A model generated the notes under the pieces. The model was given only the letters and a program-made list of their open reading frames with translations. It made no database searches and was not told the DNA's origin. From Botryosphaeria dothidea (taxonomy: Eukaryota; Ascomycota; Dothideomycetes; Botryosphaeriales; Botryosphaeriaceae): a stretch of DNA of 64,000 nucleotides. This document shows, in pieces, positions 1-10,620 of this stretch (its first letter is position 1; each line of letters opens with the position of its first letter). Position numbers and translations under genes: made by a program. The stretch is from the NCBI GenBank assembly GCA_011503125.2, contig WWBZ02000016.1, positions 186,001 through 250,000 of the forward strand, in the 5' to 3' direction.

Positions 1-48
1 CTCGTGGAGGAAACGCTTGGATTCCTCTTGCACCGAGTAGTCACCCAT
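1..48 (-). CDS. 5' end of a divergent gene, cut by the window edge
   Basis: Reading the minus strand from an ATG at 48 gives 16 open codons to the window edge, beginning MGDYSVQEESKRF. The stretch has no stop and a plausible purine-rich context. It faces away from the DUF1446 gene starting at 811, so the two would share the roughly 760-bp space between them. Too little is visible to name a family, and the ATG could be chance. A gene is inferred only from the open frame and its position. Confidence 0.35.
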   Translation of the reverse strand, partial: MGDYSVQEESKRFLHE

Positions 49-810
49 GGTCTTCACTGTATTCAGGGAAACTTGCCACAGGAAGTCCCGCTGTTGCTGT
101 CACTAACAGAAACACCGGGCCGAGCAGGGCGTCTTATATGGCCGCAAACAAGTCCAGGTGGGCCGACGCCGACGATGACGCCGCCCCCCACAAAGTGCCA
201 AAGCAGTCGGCCGAGGTCAGGCAAGTCCACCACGGCCCATAATTCAACGCCTTCTCCCGTTGACCCCACGTGCCCACGTCCCAGTCAGGCAACAATCGCT
301 GGCCGGAGTTTCTGTTCGTCTGCCAGACCACTTTGCCCCCCTGGACCACCTCGGGCGGAGTTTTGCTGCACTTTCGACGCAGAAGTCCGTCCGCCTGACT
401 CGCCACCAATCGGCCGGAGTTTTGGCACCGTCGGCGACTGGCCAATCAGGAGCCAACGCAGCGAATAGTGCGAGCAGGTACGCTGGACGAAGTATCTCGC
501 AACCCCTCAATCGCCCCTCACCGCGCTATAGCCGCACCCGCGGCTAACGGATGGAACGTGCGGTGGTGCTGAGGTGGAGGCGCGACGGGACGGGCATGAC
601 GCGCGCTAGGGAGCGATCGTGCCTCCATGACTTGCGTCGCCATGTGGCCCGTCGATTGGACCGTCAGTGTGTATATATTTGACGTGATTTCGACAGAGGG
701 CTCGGGCTCCGCCAGAACTCTACTTTGAACCCCCCCCCCCCCCCCCGAGAGCTGCTCGTTCTTAACTCCACGGATCAATTCCACTGCATCGTCGAAAACC
801 ATCGCCAACC
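49..810. other. intergenic region, putative divergent promoter
   Basis: No convincing gene is seen; the open frames here are low-complexity, overlap on both strands and lack family signals. A run of 17 C residues lies at 730-746, about 65 bp upstream of the DUF1446 start codon. A TATA-like stretch (gtatatattt) lies near 670. The region probably carries promoter elements for both flanking genes. Confidence 0.5.
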
Positions 811-3028
811 ATGACCTCCTGGCGACAAGGAGAGTTCGGCAAGCGGCCAGTCCGCATCGCCAACTGCTCAGGCTACTGCGGTGAGGCCCTGCATCACTGA
901 AAGCGTACTCGCCATCTACCTGCTAACACTCCACGACGCCCAGGCGACCCGGCCGACGAAATGTACAAGCAAGCCACTCTCGGCGACGTCGACTTCATCA
1001 CGGGCGACTACCTGGCCGGTACCGCAACCCTTCCCCCCCCCCCCTAAAAAAAAAAAAAAAAACACCCTCCCTTGTCCCGTCCAACCACTAAGCCATCCAG
1101 AGGTCAACATCGCCAAAAACGCCGAAAGCTACGCCCACCGCCGGCACCCGGGCTATGAGCCCACCGCCTGGGAGGGCCTGCGCATGACGCTGCCCACCCT
1201 CGCCCGCAAGCGCATCAAGGTCGCCCTCAACGGCGGCGCCCTCAACCCGCGCGGGCTCGCCGCCAAAGTCGCTGCGCTGGCGGAGGAGAGCGGCTACGAC
1301 CTGCGCGTCGCCTACGTCGCCGGCGACGACCTGCTGCCGCTCGTCGGCAGGCACATGCCGACGTCGCGCTCGTCCTCGGCGCTGCTGCCGCACCTGGACG
1401 GCGGCAGCGAGCGCGCGGCGGCGGCGGCGAGCCTGAGGGAGGCGTATGCGTTTCTCGGCGAGGAGGAGCAGGCGCGCGAGGTGGTGTCGGCGAACGCGTA
1501 CCTGGGGGCGCGCGGGATCGCGGCGGCGTTGCGGGAGGGCGCGGACGTGGTCGTGTGCGGGCGCGTGTCGGACGCGTCGCCGGTGGTCGGCGCGGCGTGG
1601 TACTGGTGGGGGTGGGGGGATGGGGCGTACGACGCGCTGGCGGGGGCGCTGGTGGCCGGCCATCTGATCGAGTGCTCGGCGTACGTGACGGGCGGGAATT
1701 TCGCCGGGTTCCAGGCGGAGCGGTATGCAGGCGTGGAGACGTTCCTGCACCCGGGGTTCCCGATTGCGGAGGTGGAGAGGGATGGGAGTTGCGTGGTGAC
1801 GAAGCACGAGGGGACGGGGGGCGTGGTGGACGAGGATACGGTGAGGTGTCAGTTGCTGTATGAGCTGCAGGGGAATGTGTATCTGCACAGTGATGTGAAG
1901 GCTGTGTTGGATGGCGTTGTCGTGGAGGGAGTTGGGAAGGACCGGTGGGTCTCCTCTTGTGCTTGCTGGGATGTTGTGCTGACTGGAAGTCATTTGTAGA
2001 GTTCGAGTGAGTGGGATCAAGGGCCTGCCACCGCCTCCCACCACGAAGCTGGCCATCTTCTACAAGGGCGGCTACGAGTGTCAGCTACTCATCAACGCGG
2101 CTGGCTACGGCTGGAAGGAGAAGTGTGAACTCTTCGAGAAGCAAGTCCGCTTCCAGATGGGCGAGGAAGCACTACGGAAGCTTGACTTTATCGAGTTTCA
2201 ACGGTAAGCATTACTTCTCGAAGCAAGATGATCCGGAGGTGCTGATGAGTGCAGAATTGGCGTTCCGGCAGAGAATCCCCTGGATCAAAACAGCAGCACC
2301 ATGTACATCCGTGTAATCGCTCAAGCAAGGACTGAAGACGCGCTGGACCAGATCACAAAAGCAGTCGGCAACATCTCCCTGAAACACTTTCACGGTAAAC
2401 ATCTCAAAGCAAGTCCTCGCGTACACGGCTAACGGGACCAGGCTTCCACTCTTCCCTTGACATGCGCACCGCTGTTCCGAGACCCTACGTGGCATACTAC
2501 CCGGCCGTGTGGCATCAGTCCGCCCTGGAAGAGACCGCGCACTTCATCTCGGGCAACGGCGAGATCACATCATCCCACCCGGCCGGCCACCCACCCGCAT
2601 ACGAACCGCTCGGCCAGCGCGAGAGCTACGACGCCGCAAGTCCGGCCACATTCTCCGGTCACACGACGGCCGTCCGGCTCGGCGACGTCGCGCTGGCGCG
2701 CTCCGGCGACAAAGGCTCGAACCTCAACGTCGGCGTCTTCGTGCACACGGCGCAGGAGTGGGATTGGCTGCGGACGTTCCTGTCTCGGGCGCGCATGCGG
2801 CAGCTGCTGGGCAAGGATGCCGACGACGGCTACGCGATCGAGCGCGTCGAGTTCCCGCAGATCTTCGCGGTGCACTTCGTCGTTTACGGCATCCTGGGCA
2901 GGGGCGTGAGCAGCTCGACGAGGCTGGACGCGTTCGGCAAGGCGTTTGCGGATTACCTCAGGGACAAGGCCGTGCAGGTGCCCGTGGAGCTGTTGAAGGA
3001 GGCGTCGATGGGGAAAGCGCATATGTAG
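811..3028 (+). CDS. DUF1446 / AtuA-like acyclic-terpene-utilization family protein
   Basis: Six exons join in frame: 811-880, 944-1018, 1101-1944, 2000-2203, 2255-2394 and 2442-3028 (639 aa). The N-terminal part carries the DUF1446 hallmarks: RIANCSGYCGD, FITGDYLAE, then GALNPRGLAAKV, and the segment GIKGLPPPPTTK. The last exon, with LARSGDKGSNLNVG, is the separate C-terminal domain usual in fungal members. The family is named for AtuA of the Pseudomonas citronellol/geraniol catabolic cluster; its biochemical activity is not established, so a role in branched acyl-CoA breakdown is only an inference. No signal peptide or membrane segment is seen. Intron 2 holds a C12-T-A17 homopolymer (1033-1062). 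All splice sites are GT-AG and each junction restores the frame, which makes the model strong. Confidence 0.9.
1033..1062 (+). repeat. C12-T-A17 homopolymer pair inside intron 2 of the DUF1446 gene
   Basis: Twelve C residues, one T and seventeen A residues lie within the 82-bp intron at 1019-1100, with the branch and acceptor sequence downstream. The tract is probably length-variable. It is also prone to sequencing error. Confidence 0.85.
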
Positions 3029-3208
3029 GTGGTGCCACACCTGTCGGCGTGACGCCTGGTCAGCGTCAAGCTCTGTTATCTTGCGGCTTGGTCCATGTAA
3101 GCAACTTCGGTACCAGACTTGAGACGTTTCGGGGAGAGGGTTGGGGATCCGAGACACGCGGGGTGTGGTGTAACCTACAAGTGTAGAATTCACCAAGTTT
3201 GGGGGGCG

Positions 3209-3215
3209 TATAAAG
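3209..3215 (+). promoter_or_regulatory. TATA-like box of the SDR gene
   Basis: TATAAAG lies 57-63 bp upstream of the ATG at 3272, a normal place for a fungal core promoter. Only motif and spacing support this. Confidence 0.4.
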
Positions 3216-3271
3216 GAAACAGGTGACCAAAGTCTCACTAGTGAACATCACCCTCTGCCAATCCTTTGAAT

Positions 3272-4200
3272 ATGTCAGAAGGTGTCACTGTTCTGATTAC
3301 TGGAGCCAATCGAGGTGAGCACTTGGATGAAAAGCAACGCCCCCAGTCAATATATTCTAAAAGGATGCAGGCATTGGCAAGGCACTAGTGGCCGCCTATC
3401 TCTCTCGATCCAACAATGTCGTCATCGCCGGCGTCCGTGACCCATCGGCAACGTCTGAGTCCCTCAACCAGCTGCACCGCGGCAGCGGCAGCTTGTTACT
3501 GGTGGTCAAGCTTGACGTGACTCTGGACACCTCTGTCGACACGGCGGTAGGTGATTTGGACTTGGATCACGGTATCAACAGCCTCGACATCGTCATCTCA
3601 AATGCCGGCGTGCATACCGATTACACGCCCATGGCCAAAGCTTCCATCGATGCCCTCCAGGAGCACATTGACGTCAATGCGTATGGTGCTCTCAAGCTGT
3701 TCCAGCACACGCTGCCGCTGCTGAGGAGATCTGCAACGACGCCGAAGTTCATCGCAATCAGCAGCCTTGTCGGATCACTTGGACATTTGGAAAAGACGGC
3801 GGTGATGCCAATTGGAGTGTACGGCGCCTCGAAAGCGTTGCTGAACTACCTCGTGAAGAGGCTGGCAATAGAAGTCAAGGAGGTCGTGAGCTTAAGCATC
3901 GCTCCTGGGTAAGTCCGGTTCGTGCATGTATCCATGTGCTTTGCTGACTGTCAAATTCTGGCACAGATACGTCGACACTGACATGATTGCCCCAAGCAAA
4001 TCAGTCATGGAGTCAAAGGTTGGCAAGGCCATCTCACCAGAACAGAGCGCCGAGGGTATGCTGAGGGTCGTAAGTCATGACCGCGATGGGCTTGTGGAAG
4101 ACAAACTTCTGAATCATATCTGCCACAGGTTACCGATGCTACACATGAGAAGGCGAGTGGAAGATTCATCCGTTATGATGGCCAAGAAATGGCGTGGTGA
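3272..4200 (+). CDS. classical short-chain dehydrogenase/reductase (SDR)
   Basis: Four exons (3272-3314, 3371-3908, 3967-4069, 4129-4200) encode 251 aa. The nucleotide-binding motif TGANRGIG is at residues 10-17 and is split by intron 1. NAG follows beta-4, the catalytic serine lies in ISSLVGS, and the YGASK active-site motif (Y and K) is complete, so the enzyme should be active with NAD(P)H. The end of the fold (SIAPGYVDTDM) is the usual substrate-loop entrance. The third intron matters: without it the frame would run on to 4294 with unrelated sequence, whereas splicing 4070-4128 gives the family ending ASGRFIRYDGQEMAW. The substrate is unknown. It is close in type to fungal carbonyl-reductase-like or sniffer-type SDRs, and its neighbour is a dead P450. 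Confidence 0.88.
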
Positions 4201-4796
4201 AATTGTCGTCTCCAAGAAAGTACGGGCATTTAAGAACTTCATAGCCTCCTTTGCAGCGTTTTTCAAAGTTTATGTAGGACAAACTTTCAAATAGCTGCCT
4301 CCTACAGATTTTTTTTTTTTCCAGCCCACAAACAGACTCATTCGAATTTGCAATTCCCTGTGACTTCATTGGAACGTGTCTTTGTCAGCGAGGATCTCCT
4401 ACTTGATATCCTTTCCAGATGTACTCAGACTTTGCTACCAAGCAAGCTGGGCTACAAAGCGTAAACGTACATACAAGGCATCCTCCATCAATACTTCTGG
4501 ATTTGGGTTCAGATTGGCTTTACTTTTTGAGTGCGTAAAACCCTCTAAACTAGATGTCTAGTCTTTAATCTATTGTCCGTGAGGTAGCCCTGCGGTTGCT
4601 TGGCGCCTATCCGCCGCCGTCGGAGTCGTGTAGAAGAAGGTTCGCCGTTTGACCTTGCATCTTGTACGACGAATCCGAAAACCGAGAGTTCGTACAGCTT
4701 TGAATTTAATTTATCATTTAATACTATGGTTGGTCTATATAGCTACATGGTGAAAGCAATGTTTGGTTGTCGTCCAAGACCGTCAGACCGTTTACG
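4201..4796. other. intergenic region, nothing recognised
   Basis: A T-tract lies at 4311-4321, probably in the SDR 3' end. The rest is moderately AT-rich and holds no supported gene. Confidence 0.5.
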
Positions 4797-6186
4797 ATGG
4801 ATCCGTACAGCTCAGAGGAGGCCTCACTCTTTGTCAATCCGGTCGTATTGAAACTCACATCACAGCTATTTCCTTCACGCCCCTTTCTTTTCACCATCAT
4901 CATTGTCATCGGGGTCAATGTTGCATCTGTAATATGGACCGCCTTTTACAACCTGTATCTCCATCCGCTCCGCAAATTTCGCGGCCCCAAGTTCTAGATT
5001 GCATTTCCGCTGCGAACGGAGATCGCGCGCTTTCAAGGAAACATTGAATTCAAGATCCGCGAGTTCCATGAAGAATTTGGCGACGTCGTTCGCATCGGCC
5101 CCGATACGCTGTCCTTCATCTCTCCAGGCGCATGGAAAGACATCTACGGGCACGGCCATGCCGAGCTTCCCAAGAGCCACGATGCCTTCGAAGGCGATCC
5201 CCATATCATTGTGGCCAATGCACAGGATCATGCTCGCTTCCGACGGGCAATGCCTCCTGCGTTCTCGGACAAGGCGCTCGGCCGGCAAGAGTCGCTGATG
5301 AAGGTGTACGTCGACCTGCTGATCGAGAAACTGCGCGGCATTGCTGGATCGGAACAGCCCACAAACACGGTCCACTGGTACACGCTTACCACGTTCGACC
5401 TCATCGGCGACCTGGCGTATGGCGAGTCGTTCAAAGGCCTCAAGGAGGGCAGGACAAACCAGTGGCTTGCCAACATCGAGATGACGCGCTGCGCCTAATC
5501 CCCGCCATATCGCTTGCAGCCATCAGTCCGCTGCTCTCCAAGCTCGCTATGTTCCTCGTGTCGGACAGGCTCAAGAAAGCCCGGGCCTCGCATCAGCGGA
5601 TGGTGGAGGAGCTGGCCATGAAGCGCATCGGCAACAAGGAGCAGGAGGAGCGCGGCGACTTCATGACCTACTTCATGCGGCCGCGCGGCCAGCGCCACGG
5701 GCTCAGCGACGCGGACTTGGTGGCCAACACGTAGACTGACCTGTTCTTCGCGCCCAGACCCTCGTCGGCGTCCACCACCTCTCCGCCTACCACTCCCCGC
5801 GCAACTTCCACCGCCCGAGAGGATTCCGCCCGGAGCGCTGGCTGCCGGATGCCCAGGCCGAGCCGTCCTCGCCGTTTGCGGGCGACAGGCGCGAGGTGCA
5901 CAAGCCCTTCAGCTTTGGGCCGCGCGACTGCATCGGCCGGAACCTGGCCTACCACGAGATGCGCCTGATCATGGCCAAGCTGCTCTGGAACTTCGATATG
6001 GAGTTGGACCCGCGCTCAGAGGGCTGGACGGAGGCTCTGCGGACGTTTGTGATCTGGGAGAAGTCGCCGCTGTTGGTGAGGTTGAAGGCGAGAAAGGCGT
6101 GGGTGAGGATCTATTCTCCGGGTGGGTTTGTATCGATTAGTACATCGCTCATACCGGAGAGTGGTAGATCAACTCGAAGACGGTGA
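4797..6186 (+). pseudogene. decayed cytochrome P450
   Basis: The membrane anchor and proline-rich hinge (ATG 4797, then YLHPLRKFRGPK) are followed by an in-frame TAG at 4995-4997. The same frame then resumes with recognisable P450 sequence (EFHEEFGDVVRIGPD, HARFRRAMPPAFSD, TFDLIGDLAYGESF) to a stop at 5496. A one-base frameshift near 5483-5490 moves the coding sense to another frame (LSKLAMFLVSDRLKKAR to GLSDADLVANT), which ends at a TAG at 5732. After 5758 a third frame carries TLVGVHHLSAYHSPRNF and the intact haem loop FSFGPRDCIGRNLA (from 5908). Between the last two blocks the I-helix AGxxT and K-helix ExxR regions are missing, roughly 100 or more residues. With two stops, a frameshift and the deletion, no functional enzyme can be made. 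It resembles fungal monooxygenases of benzoate/trichothecene-type clans, but the subfamily is not assigned. Confidence 0.88.
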
Positions 6187-6736
6187 GCTTGCCGGCGGGA
6201 CAGAGAGAGAAGAGAGCAGCAGAAAGAGATAGAAGTGCCTGAAATAACGCGTAAGAAATGGCACAGTAAGAAATATGGCACGGGCATCCAAGGGCTTCAT
6301 GGCCTATTTGGGATCTCTACCGTGAGTCTGGGGATAGTTTCTTTGACTGGTTGCCTTCTCGCAGATCTTTGTCCAGTTCTCACGCAGATCTAGTCAGATC
6401 TGCAACTCCCTATTACTTAGCCCTTGTTCATGGCCCCCACGTAAGCACACAGCTGAAAATGTGCGCCAAGGGTCGGAAAATCCCCAGTGAAAGCTCTCGA
6501 CGCCTCACAGATGCCGCCTCTGTTTCGACGTGTTATTGCGTGCTTTGAGTGCCGTGGCTGTGGTTCTGGAAGATTGCGCGCATCGGAAAATGAGTGAAGA
6601 GGAAAATATATCTATGCGGCAGTCTTCCTAGCTGACAGTCTTTTGGTTCCTCAGCCGTGTTGCCCCGTTGGAATCCCTGCAGACACTCAAAGAAAGCCTT
6701 GATCGCAGAGGTTCCGGTTAGGTCGAAGCCGTGTGC
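6187..6736. other. intergenic region, nothing recognised
   Basis: This is the 3' flank of the dead P450 and the upstream region of the next gene. No supported coding or RNA gene is seen. Confidence 0.5.
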
Positions 6737-6745
6737 TATAAAAAG
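6737..6745 (+). promoter_or_regulatory. TATA box of the Cys-rich membrane protein gene
   Basis: TATAAAAAG lies about 85 bp upstream of the ATG at 6826. Support is motif and spacing only. Confidence 0.45.
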
Positions 6746-6825
6746 GGCCGCCCTTTTCCAGTGGTGTTGGATGCGGCTCGATCCCTGATCGCAGTCATAG
6801 CCCACAACTTTCCACTTCGACGACC

Positions 6826-7825
6826 ATGGATAGAATTCAAGACGCCAATTCCTTCCCGTTTGTGAAACGCAGCCAGACGCTGGCGCTCTTTCTCCTTTCA
6901 GGCCTCATTGGGCCCGCCTCTACAGCCGAAAGTCCGTCTCCAGCCTCGTCATCGGCGATCGGCAGCACCATCACCCCAACCAAGATCTGGATCAACGAAG
7001 TGGAAGACTACTCCAAGCTATCACCATGCGCCGAAGCTCCCATCAGCAACATCATGCGCGACATGTCATACGGCTGTGGAGATGGGGGCCGATTGACCTC
7101 CTACACCTGCTTTTGCACCAACAGCTACATCAAAATGACCGAGGTCCTCTTGCTCGACGTCTTCTCCAGATGCATCGAAGACATCGGCACGGAGAAGGCT
7201 GGATCGCAAGGCGTCAGCGCCCAGGGGGTCTTCTATCAGTATTGCCAGATCGGTGTCCAAAAGGGGTTGGTGCCTGCGGCCACCACGGTCCAAGGTGTGT
7301 TCGGGCGTAATGTTCCTCCACAGTCAGAGCCCGCCTTCGCTAAACAGAACGTGGCCAGCGCCTCAGCCGACGGCATCGGGGAGCCCGGTTGCAGGGGCAA
7401 TCGCAGCCGCAGCCAGCCGGACCAGCTCGCCGTCTTCCGCTTCTTCCTCGCACGATTCTAGCGCAGACAAAAGCAAGATTACCGCAATTGTGCTCGGCGT
7501 TGTTTCCGGCCTGGGCCTGTCGTCCGTGGGGATCTACATGTTGTGGCGTAAAGTATGGCGCAACAAGAAGCCAGAAGTAACTGCAGATCAGTCCGAGAAG
7601 GCCGAGCTGGACGGTGGATCAAAGCCATGGGTAGAGCTGGGAGACTCAGAAAGGTTGGAGATGGATGGGAGAGAACGACACAAGGAGATGGAAGCACGGG
7701 ATGTGCCGGGCGAAATGATGGATCCAAGTACGACGAACGTTAGGGGTGTGGAGCTGGTGGGAACAGTGCCTTTGTACGAGCTGCCAGCAGAAGAGAGGCG
7801 GCCAGATATAGGAAGGCTAACCTGA
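6826..7825 (+). CDS. Cys-rich single-pass membrane protein (CFEM-like)
   Basis: Two exons (6826-7294 and 7395-7825) give 299 aa; the acceptor at 7394 is the one that keeps the frame. A hydrophobic leader (TLALFLLSGLIG) opens the protein. The ectodomain holds spaced cysteines (LSPCAEAP, YGCGDG, TCFCTN, SRCIED, YQYCQIG), recalling but not exactly matching the eight-cysteine CFEM pattern. A Ser-rich stalk precedes one transmembrane helix (ITAIVLGVVSGLGLSSVGIYML), a basic stop-transfer (WRKVWRNKK) and an acidic cytoplasmic tail. This layout is shared by many fungal surface proteins of unknown function, and the role is not known. The downstream part of exon 1 and the intron boundary are the least certain features. 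Confidence 0.7.
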
Positions 7826-8569
7826 AGGCCGGCAAACGCCCATTTTCCGGAGGTCGAGAACAGGAGAGCGGCGTGTGTCTTGAAACCTTGGGGGATGGCG
7901 CGTAGAATTCCGACGCAAAGGTCCTCCGAGAGTCCGTCTACCCAAGGCGCAGGCCGAAAATCAAACGGTCCAACCGCAAGCGTTATCTGCTTTCTCCAAG
8001 ACGACCCATCAGGCTTCGGGTGATGCCTTGGTTTGTCCGCCATCATCATTGTCAATGCAGCAGCCATCTCAATATCAGTCCCGAAAGCCTTCACCGTCAG
8101 AATTCCCACGAATGCCTCAGCGTCGTTTGCAGCATGCATGACGCGCCAGCAACCCTCATTCTTCCCAATCCAGCATCCCACCTCGACGATCGCCACTCCA
8201 TCGGGCAACCGTCCATTCTTCTCGAAAGCCGCCCGGCCTCGCCTGGCCCCACCATCCGCGCACCTTATATCTCGGCTGCATCGTCGCGCCGAAGCTACCT
8301 GCCCGCGAACGGCCGAAGGGAGGGCGAAGAGCCCGCGTCTTCTCTGCTCCCTTGTCCGAAATATATGAAACGGGCGGAGCGGAAGGGAGGCGCTATCCCG
8401 ACGATTCCACCAATGGCGGCAGGGGACGCAGCGTTTCACGCCCGCGGTGGAGAGAGAACCCGTTTCTTATGCCGGCGCACACGGGCCGCAGGGCCAGTCT
8501 TGGCGCGTTTGATCAACCGCGCCCCCGTCGGCAGGACGCAGCTTGGCGCCGGACAGCAGAGTGGGCGGG
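7826..8569. other. intergenic region upstream of the LPMO gene
   Basis: No convincing gene is seen; the long open frame on the minus strand is the antisense shadow of the membrane-protein gene extended into this space. It presumably holds the LPMO promoter. Confidence 0.5.
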
Positions 8570-8578
8570 TATTAAATA
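8570..8578 (+). promoter_or_regulatory. TATA-like element of the LPMO gene
   Basis: TATTAAATA stands alone in GC-rich sequence about 100 bp upstream of the ATG at 8676. Confidence 0.4.
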
Positions 8579-8675
8579 GGCGGGAGTTGCTGGGCGTTTT
8601 GGGGATGGGCAAAGCGTTCCGTTCTGCTGTCCTTCGAGAAAACACCAGACGAGCAAACAAAAAGACACCAAAAAC

Positions 8676-8776
8676 ATGAAATCCGAAACCATTGCCACAG
8701 GCCTCTTGCCTGTTTGGGCTAGCCTGAGTGCCACGGTGCTCGCTCACGGGTGCGTACACACTACTCAGCCCTCAAG

Positions 8777-8826
<50 letters not shown>

Positions 8827-9537
8827 GTCCTGCCATGCTGACGCCCGAACAGCCACGTCCAGTACCACGTCATGAACTCGGCCACCTACACCGGCTACCT
8901 GCCCGTCAAGACGCCGGACTTCACCGCCGACGCGCCCAGCATCGTGCGCAAGGTCGGCGGCAACGGGCCCGTCCTCGACATCGGCACGAGCAACATCACC
9001 TGCAACGTCGGCGCGGAGCCCATCGCCGACGCGGACGGCACCTCGCGCACGGGCGCCGTGGCCGCCGGCTCGAACGTCACCTTCCTGTGGAACGAGTGGC
9101 CGCACTCGGGCCCCGTGCTGACGTACATGGCCCGGTGCGACCCGGACTGCGGCGCCTTCACGGGCAGCGAGGGCGCGGTCTGGTTCAAGATCGACGAGTG
9201 GGGCTACCGCGACGAGGTGTGGGGGTCGCAGAAGCTGGTGGACGACGGCAACGCGTGGACGAGCACGGTGCCGGCGTGCCTGGCGCCGGGCGAGTATCTG
9301 GTGCGCCACGAGATCATCGCGCTGTCGGACTGCAAGACGCAGGGCAAGTGCCAGTTCTACCCCAGCTGCGCGCAGGTGACGGTCGAGGGCGAGGGGACCG
9401 CCGCGCCGGGGGGGGACAGCTTGATTGCGCTGCCGGGCGGGTACAAGACGGATGGCGAGGGCATCTTGTGGGATACGAACAAGCAGCAGCCGGCGGATTA
9501 TGTGCCTCCGGGACCGGCGGTCTTCCAGTGCCCGTGA
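8676..9537 (+). CDS. secreted AA9 lytic polysaccharide monooxygenase (former GH61)
   Basis: Exons 8676-8749 and 8853-9537 encode 252 aa. The signal peptide ends in SATVLA, so the mature protein begins with His (residue 24, HGHVQYHV), the N-terminal histidine that forms half of the copper histidine brace. The second-histidine region WPHSGPVLTYMA and the axial-tyrosine block QFYPSCAQV are both present, as are the disulphide cysteines (NITCNVG, CDPDCG). AA9 enzymes oxidatively cleave cellulose or hemicellulose outside the cell. The protein ends after the core and a short tail, with no CBM1 cellulose-binding module. The intron lies just after the codon for the mature His, a common AA9 position, and contains a long CT microsatellite. 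Confidence 0.93.
8781..8820 (+). repeat. CT dinucleotide microsatellite, 20 units
   Basis: Twenty uninterrupted CT units fill much of the 103-bp LPMO intron (8750-8852). They form a long pyrimidine tract ahead of the acceptor at 8852. Confidence 0.95.
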
Positions 9538-9790
9538 AAGGGAGGAAGAGGAAGAGGATGCGAATGACGGGTTTTTCTTTCACTTCTTGGACATACTGTT
9601 TGTTTTGAAGATCTGCATGGCATTGAAATGACTATCGCAAAAAACACTATTTGGTTTCAATCTAGGTGCTAACTCCGTCTGCTCCTGGCAGCACTCCTCC
9701 GGTTACAATCTTTTCAACTCCCCTGTGCTTTTTGGCTGCTCAGGCATCTCCGCCCCTGAGCTGGCTGGCACCTACCCAGTAATCCTCCAC

Positions 9791-10477
9791 TTAGGCCATG
9801 AAGCCAGCGACGGCGAACACAGCAGCACCAAGCATGCCGAAATCGGCAGCCTTGATGAGCGCAGCGCCGGTGTACTGGACAGGAGGGGTCTGGACGGGCG
9901 TGGCGGCCTTGGTGGTGCCGGTCGACGCGCCGGGAGTGGTGACGCGAGACGAGCCGGAGGCGGCGGTCGTGCGAGAGCCGGTGGTCGTGCGAGACGCGCT
10001 CCTGCTGGACGACGGGGTCGCGACGCCGGTGGTGCTTCCAGTGCGGGTAGAGGTGCCGGTGCGGGAAGAGGTGCCGGTGCGCGAGGCGGTGCCGGTGCGG
10101 GTGGTCGAGCGGGAAGAGCTCCCCGTGCGAGTGGTCGAGGCGGAGCTCTTCTTGGAGCTGGAGCTGGAAGAGGAGGTCGAGCTCTGGCTCGAGGAGCTGC
10201 TGCTCAGGAAGGAGTAGGCGTCGGCGATGCAGCCGACGATCTGCGCCGAGCAGAAGGCCTGGTTGGCCTGCGGGGCGGTGCGGCAGGAGTTGTTGGTGGT
10301 CTGGCAGGCCTGGCAGGCTGCGTAGGCTGCGCTGCAGGTGGCCTGGTTGGCGTTGGGACCAACGCGGCAGGCCGAGTTCTTAGCATCGCAGTCGACGGCT
10401 GAGGCGTAGTCGAACTGGGGCATGGCGGCGGCGAGGCCAGCGGCAGCGAGAGTGGCGGCGGCGGCGAAGAACTTCAT
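9791..10477 (-). CDS. Ser/Thr-rich GPI-type cell-wall protein with duplicated Cys motif
   Basis: The 228-aa protein starts at the ATG at 10477 (MKFFAAAATLAAAGL), which gives a clean signal peptide; the frame is open further upstream, but starting there would bury it. The ectodomain has two similar halves, NSACRVGPNANQATCSAAY and NSCRTAPQANQAFCSAQ, each with a C-x8..9-NQA-x-CSA pattern. It is followed by a poly-Ser and then a Ser/Thr/Arg region with repeated RTGT units, probably heavily O-mannosylated. The C-terminus (ALIKAADFGMLGAAVFAVAGFMA) looks like a GPI-attachment signal. A wall-anchored structural or adhesive role is inferred. There is no intron. A TATA box lies about 140 bp upstream. 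Confidence 0.85.
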   Translation of the reverse strand: MKFFAAAATLAAAGLAAAMPQFDYASAVDCDAKNSACRVGPNANQATCSAAYAACQACQTTNNSCRTAPQANQAFCSAQIVGCIADAYSFLSSSSSSQSSTSSSSSSSKKSSASTTRTGSSSRSTTRTGTASRTGTSSRTGTSTRTGSTTGVATPSSSRSASRTTTGSRTTAASGSSRVTTPGASTGTTKAATPVQTPPVQYTGAALIKAADFGMLGAAVFAVAGFMA

Positions 10478-10613
10478 TTTGAATGATTGTTTGGTTGGTC
10501 GAACGAGTCGATTGTTTGTTTTGGAAGCGAGAGATGGTGTTGAAGAGCTGATTGCTGAAGATGAGAGAAGATGCCTGCTGATGATATTGTTCAATGGGCC
10601 GGCTGGAGGCTGA

Positions 10614-10620
10614 TTTTATA
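10614..10620 (-). promoter_or_regulatory. TATA box of the wall-protein gene
   Basis: On the minus strand TATAAAA lies about 140 bp upstream of the ATG at 10477. The intervening leader is CT/A-rich, as in strongly expressed fungal genes. Confidence 0.4.

Noticed and set aside
3926..4294. Longer C-terminus for the SDR by reading through 4070
   Set aside because: Splicing 4070-4128 uses a good GTAAGT donor and gives a normal short SDR C-terminus; the read-through tail has no similarity to the family.
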